The notes beneath the pieces are model-generated. The model was not told the DNA's origin. It ran no database searches and saw only the letters and a list, made by a program, of their open reading frames with translations. From Streptomyces sp. NK08204 (GTDB taxonomy: Bacteria; Actinomycetota; Actinomycetes; Streptomycetales; Streptomycetaceae), in assembly GCF_020400585.1 (NCBI RefSeq), contig NZ_JAINVF010000001.1, positions 699,906-763,905 of the forward strand: a stretch of 64,000 nt of DNA. Reading direction: 5' to 3'. Shown one piece after another: positions 1 to 8,833 of this stretch. Position 1 is the first letter of the stretch, and every line of letters begins with the position of its first letter. Both the position numbers and the translations under genes were made by a program.

Positions 1-243
1 CCGGGCAACCAAGCCCCCCTGCCGGCGCCGCCCTGCGTGAACCGCACGTCTCGGCATCTCCCCCGGGACCCGCTGCGACCCACCGAAGACGTGGAGACGC
101 TGCGCTTCATCGAACACGGCCACGGCGTACGCATGCTCGGCGTCGCGGACGAAGGTTTGGCGGTCGGCACTCCCGAGGACCTCGCGAGGGCCGGCACCTT
201 GGTGCGCACTCACACCGAGCGTGCGACCTCCACCTCCTCTTGA
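1..243 (+). CDS. CMP-KDO synthetase-like nucleotidyltransferase, C-terminal part only
   Basis: The window opens inside this gene; the frame is open from base 1 to the TGA at 241-243, so only about 80 C-terminal residues are visible. The end reads like KdsB-type 3-deoxy-manno-octulosonate cytidylyltransferases, with a helix around ETLRFIEHG, a strand VRMLGV and the closing AVGTPEDLARA motif, where the family usually has VDTPEDLERA. Such enzymes activate a sugar acid with CTP. Gram-positive actinobacteria make no KDO-lipid A, so a role in a specialised glycan or natural product is more likely. The catalytic N-terminal part is outside the window, so function cannot be confirmed. An internal GTG at 37 is unlikely to be the true start. 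Confidence 0.6.
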   Translation, partial: PGNQAPLPAPPCVNRTSRHLPRDPLRPTEDVETLRFIEHGHGVRMLGVADEGLAVGTPEDLARAGTLVRTHTERATSTSS

Positions 244-524
244 GGGCCGCGGACGACGACCGCGGCCCAAGTCCGGTGCTCTGCGCGCACGCTCCCACGA
301 GACCGCGCCCCGGCCCAGGGCGCCGGAACCAACGGCACGCTCGGCGTTTTGGCCATCACCGCTCCAGCCCCTGGCCCATGCACCGCAAGGGTCGATGCAA
401 CCCGCATGTTCCGGCGCGCGCTCAATCCCGGGGCCACCGACGCGACCGAAACACATGTGTTCGAAATTCCGGCTGCCTCGTTGAGCCACACGAACCAGCC
501 GCACAACCGTGAAGGGGCACCACG

Positions 525-710
525 TTGACTTCGGCCACCCGACAAGCCCAACCGGCTCCCGACAACCTCGCACAGGGCGGCGAGCGCCCGTACCGCGACG
601 AGTCCAGCCGCAGGACCCCCGTGTCGATGAGCACGACCACCACGGCGCGGCGGCTGCCCCCGCCCGCTGTCCGCGCGCTGAGCTGGTCCGGGCCGGGAGG
701 CGCCCTGTGA
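525..710 (+). CDS. Small 61-residue protein, possible precursor peptide
   Basis: TTG start at 525, eight bases after a GAAGGGG ribosome site (511-517). The TGA stop at 708-710 overlaps the GTG start of the ABC transporter at 707, a sign of translational coupling. The protein has a polar Arg/Gln-rich N-terminal half, a Ser/Thr patch (VSMSTTTTARR) and a short tail ending SWSGPGGAL. No membrane helix or known domain is visible. A shorter start at the ATG at 628 would leave a 27-residue peptide. Its size, coupling to an exporter and a methyltransferase remnant downstream are compatible with a RiPP precursor, but no family signature is recognised; it could also be a leader or chance frame. Confidence 0.4.
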   Translation: MTSATRQAQPAPDNLAQGGERPYRDESSRRTPVSMSTTTTARRLPPPAVRALSWSGPGGAL

Positions 711-2695
711 AGAGGTTCCTCGGACGTGTGCAGATGGCCGAGCCGGAGGTCTCCGACGCCGAGAAGGAGCTTTTCGGCGGTCCTTTGCGCTACGACTTCG
801 GCTGGTCGGAACACGAGCGTGCCCGGCTCGACTTGACGATGATGTCGGCTCTGCGCTCCATGCCGAGGCTGGTCGGGGCGGCCTTGCGGATGGCGTGGCA
901 GGCGGACCGCCGCGCTCTGCTCACGGTCGCGCTCAGCGAGATCGGGCAGGGTGTTGCTGCGGCCGTCGGGTTGCTCGCGGTCAACGCCGTCATGCACGCG
1001 CTGCTCGGTTCGGGTCCCCCCGGGCAGCGGTTGCACGCGGTGCTCCCTGGCTTGTCCGCCGCCGCCGGAGCGGCCGTGGTCAACTCGGGCCTGGCCGGAT
1101 GGTCCACCTCGCGTGCGGGCCGGCTGGAGCCGCTGGTCGAGCGGATCGCCACGACCCAGTACCTGGCCGCCGCCGCGTCGGTGGAGCTCGAGGCCATCGA
1201 GGACCCGGAGTTCCGGCGGCTGATCGACGTCGCCCAGTACGGCGCGGGATCCGCCCGCCGTATGATCGGCGCCTGCGTGGCCGCGCTGAACGGGACCATC
1301 TCCCTGATCTCCACGGCCGGCGTCCTCACCATCCTCCACCCGCTCCTCCTGCCGATGCTGATCCTGATCGCGGTGCCGCGCGGCTGGGGTGCGATGCGGG
1401 TGGCGCAGGAACGGTACGTGTCGGTGATGAGCTGGATCGAGCATGTGCGGGCCAGCCGCCTCATCGGCAACCTGCTCACGGAGCGCACCGCCGCACAGGA
1501 AGTGCGCATCCACGCCGTCGGACCGTTCCTGCTCAGCCGTTACGAGCGGATGGCCGAGAGCGCCGAGGCCGAGCAGGAGCGCCTCGCCTCCAGCAAAGCC
1601 GTCACCGAGTGGGTGGCCGCCTCGCTGTCCGGCCTCGCCATGGCGGCGACCTACGCGGCCATGTTCTTGCTGATCACGAGCGGCCACATGAGTCTGGCCG
1701 TGGCCGGTACCGCCGTCATCGCCGTCCGGTCCGGCTCGGCGAGCCTGGGCGCGCTGGTGATGAACGTGAACCAGCTGCACGAGGAGTCCCTCTACGTCCG
1801 CGACCATGCCCGGTTCCTGGACGAGGCGGCACGACGCACCACTCCCAGCGGGGGCGATCCCGTTCCGGCACGGGTGAGGCAGATCGTCCTCGACCGGGTC
1901 GGCTACCGCTACCCGGACCGCGAGGCCGCCGCCCTGGACGGGGTGTCACTCACGCTGCCCATGGGCTCGGTGACCGCCGTGGTCGGCGAGAACGGCTCCG
2001 GCAAGAGCACTCTGATGAAGGTGTTGTCGGGCCTGTTGCTGCCGCAGAGCGGAACCGTGCGGTGGGGTGATGCCGACGTCGCTTCCCTGGACCGCGCCGA
2101 AGTCTTCGACCGCGTCGCACTGCTCACCCAGGACTTCCAACGCTGGCCCGTGACCGCAGCGTTGAACATCCGGATCGGCCGGCCGGCCCGGGAAGCCGGT
2201 CTCGAGGACCTTCAGCCGTCCGTCGACTACGCCGGTGCCGGTCCGGTCGTCGCGAAGCTTCCCGACGGCCTGCACAGCCTGCTGGCCCGGATGTTCCGCG
2301 GTGCCAGTGAACTGTCCGGCGGCGAGTGGCAGAAGATCGGGCTCGCTCGAACCCACTGGCGCAGCTCCACCTCGGATGCCGACGGTGTGCTCATCGTGGA
2401 CGAGCCCACCTCCGCCCTCGACCCGGAAGCGGAGATCGCCGCTTTCGACCGCATCCGCCGGCTCGCCGCCCCGAACCGCGCCGTCGTCCTGGTCACCCAC
2501 CGCATGTCCGGCGTCCGCCACGCCGACCGCATCTACGTCCTGCACCACGGTCGGCTCGTCGAGCACGGCAGCCACGACGAACTCATGGCCGCCAAGGGGC
2601 GCTACGCCTCGATGTTCGACGCGCAGGCCGCTCAGTACGCCCCCTCCGGCACCATCCCCCGCCCCGGCTCCCGCACGGTCGCAGATCCCGCATGA
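707..2695 (+). CDS. ABC transporter, fused permease and ATPase (exporter type)
   Basis: 662 residues. GTG start at 707 preceded by GGGAGG and overlapping the stop of the small upstream gene; an earlier in-frame GTG at 509 would add an implausible Arg/Pro-rich leader. The N-terminal half carries hydrophobic segments of an exporter-type membrane domain. The C-terminal half is a complete ATPase: Walker A GENGSGKST near residue 427, signature ELSGGE near 537 and Walker B VLIVDEPTSALD near 562, followed by the switch-region VTHRMS. There is no C39 peptidase domain, so any leader removal would need another protease. Such half-size exporters often serve RiPP and small-molecule clusters. Its ATGA end overlaps the next reading frame. 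Confidence 0.88.
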   Translation: MKRFLGRVQMAEPEVSDAEKELFGGPLRYDFGWSEHERARLDLTMMSALRSMPRLVGAALRMAWQADRRALLTVALSEIGQGVAAAVGLLAVNAVMHALLGSGPPGQRLHAVLPGLSAAAGAAVVNSGLAGWSTSRAGRLEPLVERIATTQYLAAAASVELEAIEDPEFRRLIDVAQYGAGSARRMIGACVAALNGTISLISTAGVLTILHPLLLPMLILIAVPRGWGAMRVAQERYVSVMSWIEHVRASRLIGNLLTERTAAQEVRIHAVGPFLLSRYERMAESAEAEQERLASSKAVTEWVAASLSGLAMAATYAAMFLLITSGHMSLAVAGTAVIAVRSGSASLGALVMNVNQLHEESLYVRDHARFLDEAARRTTPSGGDPVPARVRQIVLDRVGYRYPDREAAALDGVSLTLPMGSVTAVVGENGSGKSTLMKVLSGLLLPQSGTVRWGDADVASLDRAEVFDRVALLTQDFQRWPVTAALNIRIGRPAREAGLEDLQPSVDYAGAGPVVAKLPDGLHSLLARMFRGASELSGGEWQKIGLARTHWRSSTSDADGVLIVDEPTSALDPEAEIAAFDRIRRLAAPNRAVVLVTHRMSGVRHADRIYVLHHGRLVEHGSHDELMAAKGRYASMFDAQAAQYAPSGTIPRPGSRTVADPA

Positions 2696-3020
2696 CCCGC
2701 TCGAAAGGCCCAGCGCGACGACTCCCTCCCACCACCGCCCAGGACCACGGTCCCAGCACCCTGCGGCACCGGCTCGTCGATCAGCTCCTCGCGGCCGGAC
2801 ACCTCCGCACCGCCGCTGACGAGGCCGGCCTGCGCAGAGTGCCCCGCCATGCTTTCGCACGCACCGGAAGTGCCCGTGCAGACCGTACGCCGAAGACATG
2901 ATCCCTGCCAGCACCTCGGGATCAGCCCCGCCGAGGCCCAGACCCTTACCGCAGGCTGGTCCGTCGTACGCGCCGCGGCATCGACGTACTGCGCTGCTAC
3001 GCCCTCCGCCCCTGAACATC
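2692..3020 (+). pseudogene. Remnant of a PCMT-type (protein-L-isoaspartate) O-methyltransferase
   Basis: An ATG at 2692 overlaps the transporter stop. The first 57 residues match the opening of PCMT-like methyltransferases (LRHRLVDQLLAAGHL, then LRRVPRHAF). The frame then shifts: the expected continuation APEVPVQTV lies in another frame near 2855-2885 and further homologous-looking bits jump frame again before the next gene. The SAM-binding core (about 200 residues) is missing. PCMT-like enzymes of this kind occur in several RiPP systems (FxLD-type, graspetides), so the remnant hints that the locus once modified a peptide. I call it a pseudogene because no frame is long enough to hold the fold. 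Confidence 0.6.
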
Positions 3021-3030
3021 GGAGCCGACA

Positions 3031-4203
3031 TTGGACATGGAACGGCAGACCCGCCTCACCTGGGAGGCATACGGCGAACACCACCTGCGGCGGGGTACGC
3101 CCCTCACGGAAGTGGACCGGTTCACCTGGGGCCCCACGGCGAACGGGCCGGGGGACGACATCCTCGGGGACCTCAGCGGCCTGCGTGTCCTGGACATCGG
3201 CTGCGGACCCGCCCGCCACGCCGCCCACCTGGCCCGCATCTACGGCGCACACGTGGACGCCGTCGATGCCTCCCGCAGCCAGATCGAGCGGGCCCGCGCC
3301 CGCTACCCCGATGTGCCGGGCCTGCGGCTGCTCCACGCCGACGCCGTCGACCACCTGGGCACCGCAGCGCCGTACGACATGATCTACGGCCTCAGCACCT
3401 TCCACTTCCTCGACCCGCACCGACTCCTGCCCGCCCTGGCGACCGCCCTCAAGCCGGGCGGACGGCTGTTCTTCACCGTGCTGCACACCAACTCCGCCGG
3501 CGACGGCCCGACGTCAACCGTCACGCCGCGCCCGGAGACCCTGCGCCTGGCCGGCGGCGAGGACCTCACCGTGCACATGTGGGTGCTCACACCCGAGTTG
3601 TGGGAGGACCTGCTCGTGCAGTACGGGCTCCGCGTGCGAAGCGTCACCGTCCTCGACGCTCCGGAGGAGCACAACCACGCCTCCTACCGGCTGTTCCAGG
3701 TCCACCGGCCGGCCCGGATCACCGCCCGTCCCCGTACCACGAGACCGCCCGCCGCCCACGCGGCCGTCGGCGTCGGCGCCGTGCTGCTCGGGCCCCGGGG
3801 GCTGCTCCTGGGCCGGCACCGGCTGGGCACACGAGAACTGCCCGGCGGCACTGTGGAGCCGGACGAGTCACTGCAGGAGGCAGTCGTGCGCGAACTCGCC
3901 GAGGAGACCGGTCTGTACGCCGACCCAGCCGACGTCCGTCTTCTCGGCATGCTCCTCGACCGGGTCGGCGACGTCGTCCGCGTCACCTTCGGCGCCCTCG
4001 TCACCCGTTGGCGCGGAGAGCCGGCCGACCAGCCCGACGAGAGCGTCGGCGACTGGCGCTGGTGGCCGCTGGACGCCCTGCCGCCGGACCTGTTCGAGTG
4101 CAGCGCCCAGATCCTCACCGCCTGGCGTCCCGATCTGCCCCTCGACCACGCACCCGCCCGCTTCACCCCCGTCACCGACCCGCACACGACCCCCCGCGCG
4201 TGA
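3031..4203 (+). CDS. Fusion of class I SAM methyltransferase and NUDIX hydrolase
   Basis: 390 residues. TTG start at 3031 (GGAG six bases upstream) or ATG two codons later. Residues about 1-225 form a Rossmann methyltransferase with motif [17 protein letters not shown] and an acidic VDAVDAS strand end. Residues about 245-380 form a NUDIX domain with the box GGTVEPD followed by [10 protein letters not shown], so the REXXEE core is present. The N-terminal half probably methylates a small molecule or peptide; the C-terminal half should hydrolyse a nucleoside diphosphate-linked compound. The fusion recurs in actinomycetes as far as I know, but the substrate is not known to me. The following acetyltransferase-MazG fusion suggests a paired cleanup role. 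Confidence 0.85.
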   Translation: MDMERQTRLTWEAYGEHHLRRGTPLTEVDRFTWGPTANGPGDDILGDLSGLRVLDIGCGPARHAAHLARIYGAHVDAVDASRSQIERARARYPDVPGLRLLHADAVDHLGTAAPYDMIYGLSTFHFLDPHRLLPALATALKPGGRLFFTVLHTNSAGDGPTSTVTPRPETLRLAGGEDLTVHMWVLTPELWEDLLVQYGLRVRSVTVLDAPEEHNHASYRLFQVHRPARITARPRTTRPPAAHAAVGVGAVLLGPRGLLLGRHRLGTRELPGGTVEPDESLQEAVVRELAEETGLYADPADVRLLGMLLDRVGDVVRVTFGALVTRWRGEPADQPDESVGDWRWWPLDALPPDLFECSAQILTAWRPDLPLDHAPARFTPVTDPHTTPRA

Positions 4204-4268
4204 TCCCAGCCCTGAACGGGCGGGACCGCACGGGCACCCCGACGCCGAGACGACAAGGACGGACCCCC

Positions 4269-5105
4269 GTGACCACTCCACGCCGTGCAACGCCCGCCGA
4301 CGCCGAAGGCATCACCCTCCTGCGATCGGAGCTGATTCTCTCCCGACCGCTCGACGCGACCTGGCTGACCCTGTGCCGAGACCAGCTGGCCGAACGCCTC
4401 CAGTCCGGTGGTGACGCCCGGGCCTACGTCGTCGACGCACCCGGGGGTGGACTCGCCACCTGCGCCCTGGCCCTGGTCAGCCCCGTACTGCCCGCGCCCC
4501 GATACCCACAGGGACTGGCCGCACGCATCCAGGCCGTCGCCACCCGACCCGGCTACAGAAGCCGTGGCTACGCCAAGGCCGCCCTCAGCACACTCCTCGA
4601 CGACCTGGAGCAGGAAGGCATCACCCTCTTCGAACTGCACGCCAGCAATGAATCAAGGCCCCTGTACGAGGCCCTGGGATTCGCCGGCGACCCGGCACTC
4701 ATGCGCAGAACCGCAGTGCCCCAGCAATCCCGCGAGCATCACGCGCGCGCCGCTGCCACCGACGACTGGGACACGATCCAGCGCCTGGCCGACACGTTCA
4801 GCCGCCTCGACACCGGGAACGGTCTCCAACACGAGGAGCAATGGACCCTGCAGGTGCTCAAACTCGCCGAGGAGGTGGGCGAGGCCGCACAGGCCGTCAT
4901 CGGCGCCCGCGGCACCAATCCCCGGAAAGGGCACAGCCACACGTGGACAGACGTCCAGGACGAGGTGGCCGACGCCGTCATCACCGGCATGGTCGCGCTG
5001 GCACGACTGCGCCCCGACGCACGTGAACACTTCACTTCCGTCCTGGCCCGCAAAGCCGTGAAGTTCCTTCACCCGCACGACTCCAGCGACGAGACGCTTC
5101 GCTGA
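4269..5105 (+). CDS. Fusion of GNAT acetyltransferase and MazG-like pyrophosphohydrolase
   Basis: 278 residues. GTG start at 4269 behind AAGGACGG. The N-terminal part (about 1-150) is a GNAT domain: IQAVATRPGYRSRGYAKAAL holds the acetyl-CoA loop (RSRGYA), and SNESRPLYEALGF the usual C-terminal element. The C-terminal part (about 170-270) is a MazG/NTP-pyrophosphohydrolase helical domain with the acidic pattern LAEEVGEAAQAV and DEVADAVI that binds Mg ions. The gene follows the methyltransferase-NUDIX fusion by 65 bases on the same strand. Two adjacent two-domain proteins, each pairing a group transferase with a nucleotide pyrophosphatase, is unusual. Substrate unknown; domain calls are firm. 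Confidence 0.85.
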   Translation: MTTPRRATPADAEGITLLRSELILSRPLDATWLTLCRDQLAERLQSGGDARAYVVDAPGGGLATCALALVSPVLPAPRYPQGLAARIQAVATRPGYRSRGYAKAALSTLLDDLEQEGITLFELHASNESRPLYEALGFAGDPALMRRTAVPQQSREHHARAAATDDWDTIQRLADTFSRLDTGNGLQHEEQWTLQVLKLAEEVGEAAQAVIGARGTNPRKGHSHTWTDVQDEVADAVITGMVALARLRPDAREHFTSVLARKAVKFLHPHDSSDETLR

Positions 5106-5389
5106 CCGTCCTCACCAGCCCTGCCACCGCGCTTCCCGTACCGGGCAGGCGCGGGGCGGGTTCCCCACGGAGACCCATCTGCGTGTCGGTCCGCGATTCG
5201 AGCCGGTCATGGAGGCGGTCAGGGTGCCCGGGGAACGACGAAGGAAATCCGCCCCTCGTCGCGCCACGCATCTTGTCCGCCGGCCCCGCCCCCATGCACA
5301 AGATCACTGCAGCCGGCGCGGCCCTCTCGGCGCACCTGAGTGTGCTGCGTGCCCCGCACGCCCTGCCGAGCCCGATCGTCGTGACCCGC
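5106..5389. other. Intergenic DNA with no recognised gene
   Basis: Between the GNAT-MazG gene and the tRNA-Pro flank I see no reading frame with convincing codon bias, start site or family match. The stretch joins the accessory genes on its left to the tRNA 3' flank on its right and may contain the edge of a former integrated element. Confidence 0.4.
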
Positions 5390-5428
5390 CAGGGCCGGTC
5401 AAGGCCGCTGGTCCCCCCACTGGCCCCC
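5390..5428 (-). repeat. tRNA-flank repeat, left copy (att-arm-like)
   Basis: A 39-base segment nearly identical to 27815-27853. On the minus strand it contains two tandem GGGGGACCAG-like units. Both copies lie downstream of the 3' end of an identical tRNA-Pro gene, in the same orientation. Tandem units like this resemble arm sites seen beside tyrosine-integrase attachment sites of actinomycete elements; that reading is inference. Confidence 0.6.
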
Positions 5429-5440
5429 AAGAACGATCAA

Positions 5441-5472
5441 GGGCCGGTTTCGGAATCCTCCGAAACCGGCCC
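5441..5472 (-). terminator. Hairpin terminator of tRNA-Pro
   Basis: A perfect 14-base-pair stem (5441-5454 with 5459-5472) with a four-base loop lies just after the 3' end of the minus-strand tRNA. It should end the tRNA transcript. A similar 13-base-pair hairpin occupies the same place behind the second tRNA copy. Confidence 0.8.
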
Positions 5473-5492
5473 TGACCTGCGACTCTCACAAG

Positions 5493-5566
<74 letters not shown>

Positions 5567-5671
5567 ATACGCTCACTCACGGTGACCCGCGTGATCGCGT
5601 GAACAGCACTTTACCCCACCTGCGCGGCTGTTCCGAAGTGGGCCCCGCGGGGGCGGGGGACAATCGGTCGC

Positions 5672-6169
5672 ATGGGAGACGTGGACGCCAGGGACCGGGA
5701 CGTGGAGGGGCGGGCGCGCAGCGCACGGCCCCGGGACGGGCTGGGCAGGCCCCTGCCCTACGGCGCGCAGGGGGTGCCCCGGCAGCCCGAGGGTGTCGTA
5801 CGCACCCCGCAGGAGACGGTCGCCGAGGCCCAGACGCTGCTGGACGCCGGGAAACCGTTCCACGCGCACGAGGTGTTCGAGGACGCCTGGAAGTCGGGTC
5901 CCGGAAGGGAACGCACGCTGTGGCGGGGGCTGGCCCAGCTGGCGGTGGGGCTCACGCACGCGGCCCGCGGCAACGCCACCGGCGGCGCCCGGCTGCTACG
6001 GCGCGGCGCGGACGCCGTCGAGGAGTGGGCGGCGGACAGCGGCGAGCGCCGGCCGTACGGGATCGATCTCGGCTCGGTCGCCGGGTGGGCGCGGGAGCTG
6101 GCCGGGCGGGTGGAGCGCGGGGCCGGGCCCGTCGACGCGGAGGCCGAGGCGCCGCGGCTCACCGCGTAG
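5672..6169 (+). CDS. DUF309 family protein
   Basis: 165 residues, ATG start. The core, roughly residues 48-105, has the DUF309 pattern: a helix LLDAGKPFHAHEVFEDAWKSG, then LWRGLAQLAVGLTHAARGN and ARLLRRGADA. The H-x-x-HEVFEDAW motif is the family hallmark. The function of DUF309 is not established; the fold is a small helical bundle. The gene lies 105 bases from the tRNA-Pro 5' end and just upstream of cobF, but a link to cobalamin synthesis is not shown. Confidence 0.85.
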   Translation: MGDVDARDRDVEGRARSARPRDGLGRPLPYGAQGVPRQPEGVVRTPQETVAEAQTLLDAGKPFHAHEVFEDAWKSGPGRERTLWRGLAQLAVGLTHAARGNATGGARLLRRGADAVEEWAADSGERRPYGIDLGSVAGWARELAGRVERGAGPVDAEAEAPRLTA

Positions 6170-6235
6170 CACCCTCCCCCGGGACACATGGAGGCGGTGG
6201 GTGCGCCGTCAGTGGCATGCGGCAGACTCGGGGCC

Positions 6236-7009
6236 GTGCGAAAGATTCATGTCATCGGTATCGGCGCGGGCGACCCCGACCAGCTGACCCTGCAGGCGGT
6301 CAAGGCGCTGCGGAGCACGGACGTGTTCTTCCTGCTCGACAAGGGCGAGGTGAAGAGCGACCTGACCCAGCTCCGCCGGGACATCCTGGACGCACACCTG
6401 CCCCCGGGGTCGTACCGGGTGGTCGAGGCCCGCGACCCGGACCGGGACCGCCGGGCGGGCGGCGCCGCGTACTCGCCGGCCGTCGGGGACTGGCGCAGCG
6501 CCCGCGCCGGGATCTACGAGCGGCTGATCGCCGAGGAGTTGGGCGAGGACGGCACGGGTGCCTTCCTGGTGTGGGGGGATCCTTCGCTGTACGACAGCAC
6601 GCTCGGGATTCTTCAGGAGGTGCTGGAGCGCGCGGCGGTGGCGTTCGAGTACGACGTGGTGCCCGGCATCAGCAGCGTCTCCTCACTGGTCGCCCGGCAT
6701 CGCACGGGGCTGAACCGGGTGGCGCGGCCGGTGCAGATCACCACCGGGCGGCGGCTGGCCGAGGGCTTCCCGGAGGGGGTGGACGACGTGGTGGTGATGC
6801 TCGACGCGCACCAGACCTTCCGGCAGTACGCCGACCAGGACATCGACATCTACTGGGGGGCCTACATTGGCACTCCGGACGAGATCCTGGTCTCCGGCCC
6901 GATCGGGGAGGCGGGGCCGCGTATCGAGCGGGTGCGGGCCGAGGCGCGGGAGCGCAAGGGCTGGATCATGGACACGTATCTGCTGCGCAGGCACCCCGGC
7001 GAGCAGTGA
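6236..7009 (+). CDS. cobF: Precorrin-6A synthase (deacetylating)
   Basis: 257 residues with GTG start at 6236, where VRKIHVIGIGAGDPDQLTLQA begins the tetrapyrrole methylase fold; upstream in-frame starts lack a conserved sequence. The glycine-rich GIGAGDPDQLT loop and VWGDPSLYDST match SAM-dependent corrin methyltransferases, and the whole resembles CobF, which methylates C-1 of precorrin-5 and removes the acetyl group in aerobic cobalamin synthesis. The next gene on the opposite strand is cobK, the following step. The two genes converge with a 27-base gap. No cobalamin riboswitch is visible upstream. Confidence 0.9.
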   Translation: MRKIHVIGIGAGDPDQLTLQAVKALRSTDVFFLLDKGEVKSDLTQLRRDILDAHLPPGSYRVVEARDPDRDRRAGGAAYSPAVGDWRSARAGIYERLIAEELGEDGTGAFLVWGDPSLYDSTLGILQEVLERAAVAFEYDVVPGISSVSSLVARHRTGLNRVARPVQITTGRRLAEGFPEGVDDVVVMLDAHQTFRQYADQDIDIYWGAYIGTPDEILVSGPIGEAGPRIERVRAEARERKGWIMDTYLLRRHPGEQ

Positions 7010-7036
7010 CGGCGCCGGTGAGGGCCTGCTGCGGGC

Positions 7037-7783
7037 CTACGACCGGCCGAGGCCCAGCCGGTCCAGTACGGCTGCCACGTCCGGCACCGGTGTGACGCCT
7101 GCCGGCAGGGCGGGGCGTCGCACGACGACCACGGGCAGGGCGAGTTCGCGGGCGGCCGTCAGCTTGGCGGCCGTCGCCTCGCCGCCGCTGTCCTTCGTCA
7201 CCAGCACCTCGATGCGGTGGGCGCGCAGCAGCGCCGTCTCGTCGGCGACCGTGAACGGGCCGCGGGCCAGGACCACGTCGGTGTGCGGGGGCAGGGGCGG
7301 CTCGGGCGCCTCCACCGAGCGGACGACGAAGTGCTGGTCCGTCAGGTGGGCGAAGCAGGACAGGCCGAGGCGGCCGGTGGTGAGGAAGACCCGGGTACCC
7401 AGGGCGGGCAGCATCCCGGCAGCCGCGTCCAGGGACGCCGCCTCGTGCCAGCGGTCACCGGGGCCCGGCCGCCAGCCGGGGCGGCGCAGGACGACCGCGG
7501 GCACTGCGGCGGCCTTCGCCGCGCGGGCCGCGTTCGCCGTGATCGACGCGGCGAAGGGGTGGGTCGCGTCGACCAGGGCGTCCACCCGGTGCTCGCGCAG
7601 CCAGTCGGTCAGGCCCTCCGCCCCGCCGAAGCCGCCGGTCCGGACCTCGCCGGCGAGCGCCCCTGGACGGGCCACGCGGCCCGCGAGCGAGGTGGTGACG
7701 CGGATGCCGGGACGGGCGGCGAGGTCCGCGGCGAGGCGGCGGGCCTCGGTGGTGCCGCCGAGGATCAGGACGTGCGGGGACAT
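7037..7783 (-). CDS. cobK: Precorrin-6A reductase
   Basis: 248 residues, ATG at 7783 giving MSPHVLILGGTTEARRLA, the NADPH-binding start of CobK/CbiJ. Further family landmarks are VDATHPFAASITANAARAA and VFLTTGRLGL, with LVTKDSGG near the C-terminus. The enzyme reduces a double bond of precorrin-6A to give precorrin-6B. It pairs functionally with the convergent cobF. Only a short spacer separates its start from the divergent HAD gene at 7845, so both promoters must lie within about 60 bases; no strong ribosome site is seen, so the transcript may be nearly leaderless. Confidence 0.9.
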   Translation of the reverse strand: MSPHVLILGGTTEARRLAADLAARPGIRVTTSLAGRVARPGALAGEVRTGGFGGAEGLTDWLREHRVDALVDATHPFAASITANAARAAKAAAVPAVVLRRPGWRPGPGDRWHEAASLDAAAGMLPALGTRVFLTTGRLGLSCFAHLTDQHFVVRSVEAPEPPLPPHTDVVLARGPFTVADETALLRAHRIEVLVTKDSGGEATAAKLTAARELALPVVVVRRPALPAGVTPVPDVAAVLDRLGLGRS

Positions 7784-7844
7784 GGGGGTGAGCGTACGAG
7801 GTCGTACGGGCCGTTTCGGAGACCGGGTCGCTACCGTCGGGGGC

Positions 7845-8633
7845 ATGGAATCCACGCGTGCCGTGCTCATCGACATCGACGGGGTGCTCACCGTCTCCTG
7901 GAAGCCGCTGCCGGGAGCGGTTCAGGCGCTGCGGGAGATCAGGGCGGCCGGGCTGGGTGTGGCTCTGGTGACCAACACGACGTCCCGTACGCGGGCGTCG
8001 ATCGCCGAGACGCTGTCGGGGGCCGGGTTCGAGGTGAGCGCGCAGGACGTGCTCACGGCGCCCGCGGTCACCGCCGCCCATCTCGCCGAACACTTTCCGG
8101 GCGCCCGCTGTGCCCTCCTGAACAGCGGGGACATCGCGGAGGACCTCGGGGACATCACGCTGGTCGACGAGGACGAGGTCCGTCCGGACGTGGTCGTCGT
8201 CGGGGGCGCCGGGCCCGAGTTCGACTACGCGGCGCTCAACCGGGCCTTCGGTCACCTTCAGCGGGGGGCGCGGCTGATCGCCATGCACCGCAACCTGTAC
8301 TGGCGGACCGACACCGGACTGCAGTTGGACTCGGGTGCTTTCCTGCTCGGGCTGGAGCGGGCCGCGCGGGTCGAGGCGGAGGTCACGGGCAAGCCGTCCC
8401 CGGCGTTCTTCGCGGCGGCATTGGCCCGGCTGGGCGTGGACGCGGACCGGGCGCTGATGGTGGGCGACGACATCGAGTCCGACGTTCTCGCGGCACAGCG
8501 CGCAGGGATCACGGGGGTGCTGGTCAGGACCGGGAAGTATCAGCGGCAGACCGAGGAGAGCGCCGACGGTGCTCCGGATCATGTCGTGGACTCGTTCGCC
8601 GGTCTGCCCGAGCTGCTGGGACTGACGCGTTGA
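7845..8633 (+). CDS. HAD-type phosphatase (NagD-like, subfamily IIA)
   Basis: 262 residues starting at ATG 7845. Motif I is IDIDGVLT (nucleophile Asp in DID), motif II VTNTTSRTR, motif III K in VTGKPSPAFF and motif IV GDDIESDV. The large cap between motifs II and III places it in the NagD/HDHD2 group. These hydrolyse small phosphate esters in the cytoplasm; the substrate cannot be told from sequence. It is divergent from cobK. All catalytic residues are intact and the length is normal. Confidence 0.85.
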   Translation: MESTRAVLIDIDGVLTVSWKPLPGAVQALREIRAAGLGVALVTNTTSRTRASIAETLSGAGFEVSAQDVLTAPAVTAAHLAEHFPGARCALLNSGDIAEDLGDITLVDEDEVRPDVVVVGGAGPEFDYAALNRAFGHLQRGARLIAMHRNLYWRTDTGLQLDSGAFLLGLERAARVEAEVTGKPSPAFFAAALARLGVDADRALMVGDDIESDVLAAQRAGITGVLVRTGKYQRQTEESADGAPDHVVDSFAGLPELLGLTR

Positions 8634-8833
8634 CGTGCTCCCTGGCCTGAGATCCAGGGAACCCATGTCACCACGCGAGCCCGGTTCGTCGCGGACCAGG
8701 CGGTGCGGCCTGGCTCACACCGGGGCCTTCGTCCACGCGGTGGACCTGCGGTGGGCCGTTGTCCCGGACGGCCGGACGACGCCGACGGCAGCTGCTGCCA
8801 CATGCCGCCCGACGTGACCCGCTGGAGCTGGGG

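Noticed and set aside
525..710. An FxLD-type lanthipeptide precursor
   Set aside because: The characteristic FxLD core leader motif and a Cys-rich core are absent, so only a generic small-peptide call is justified.
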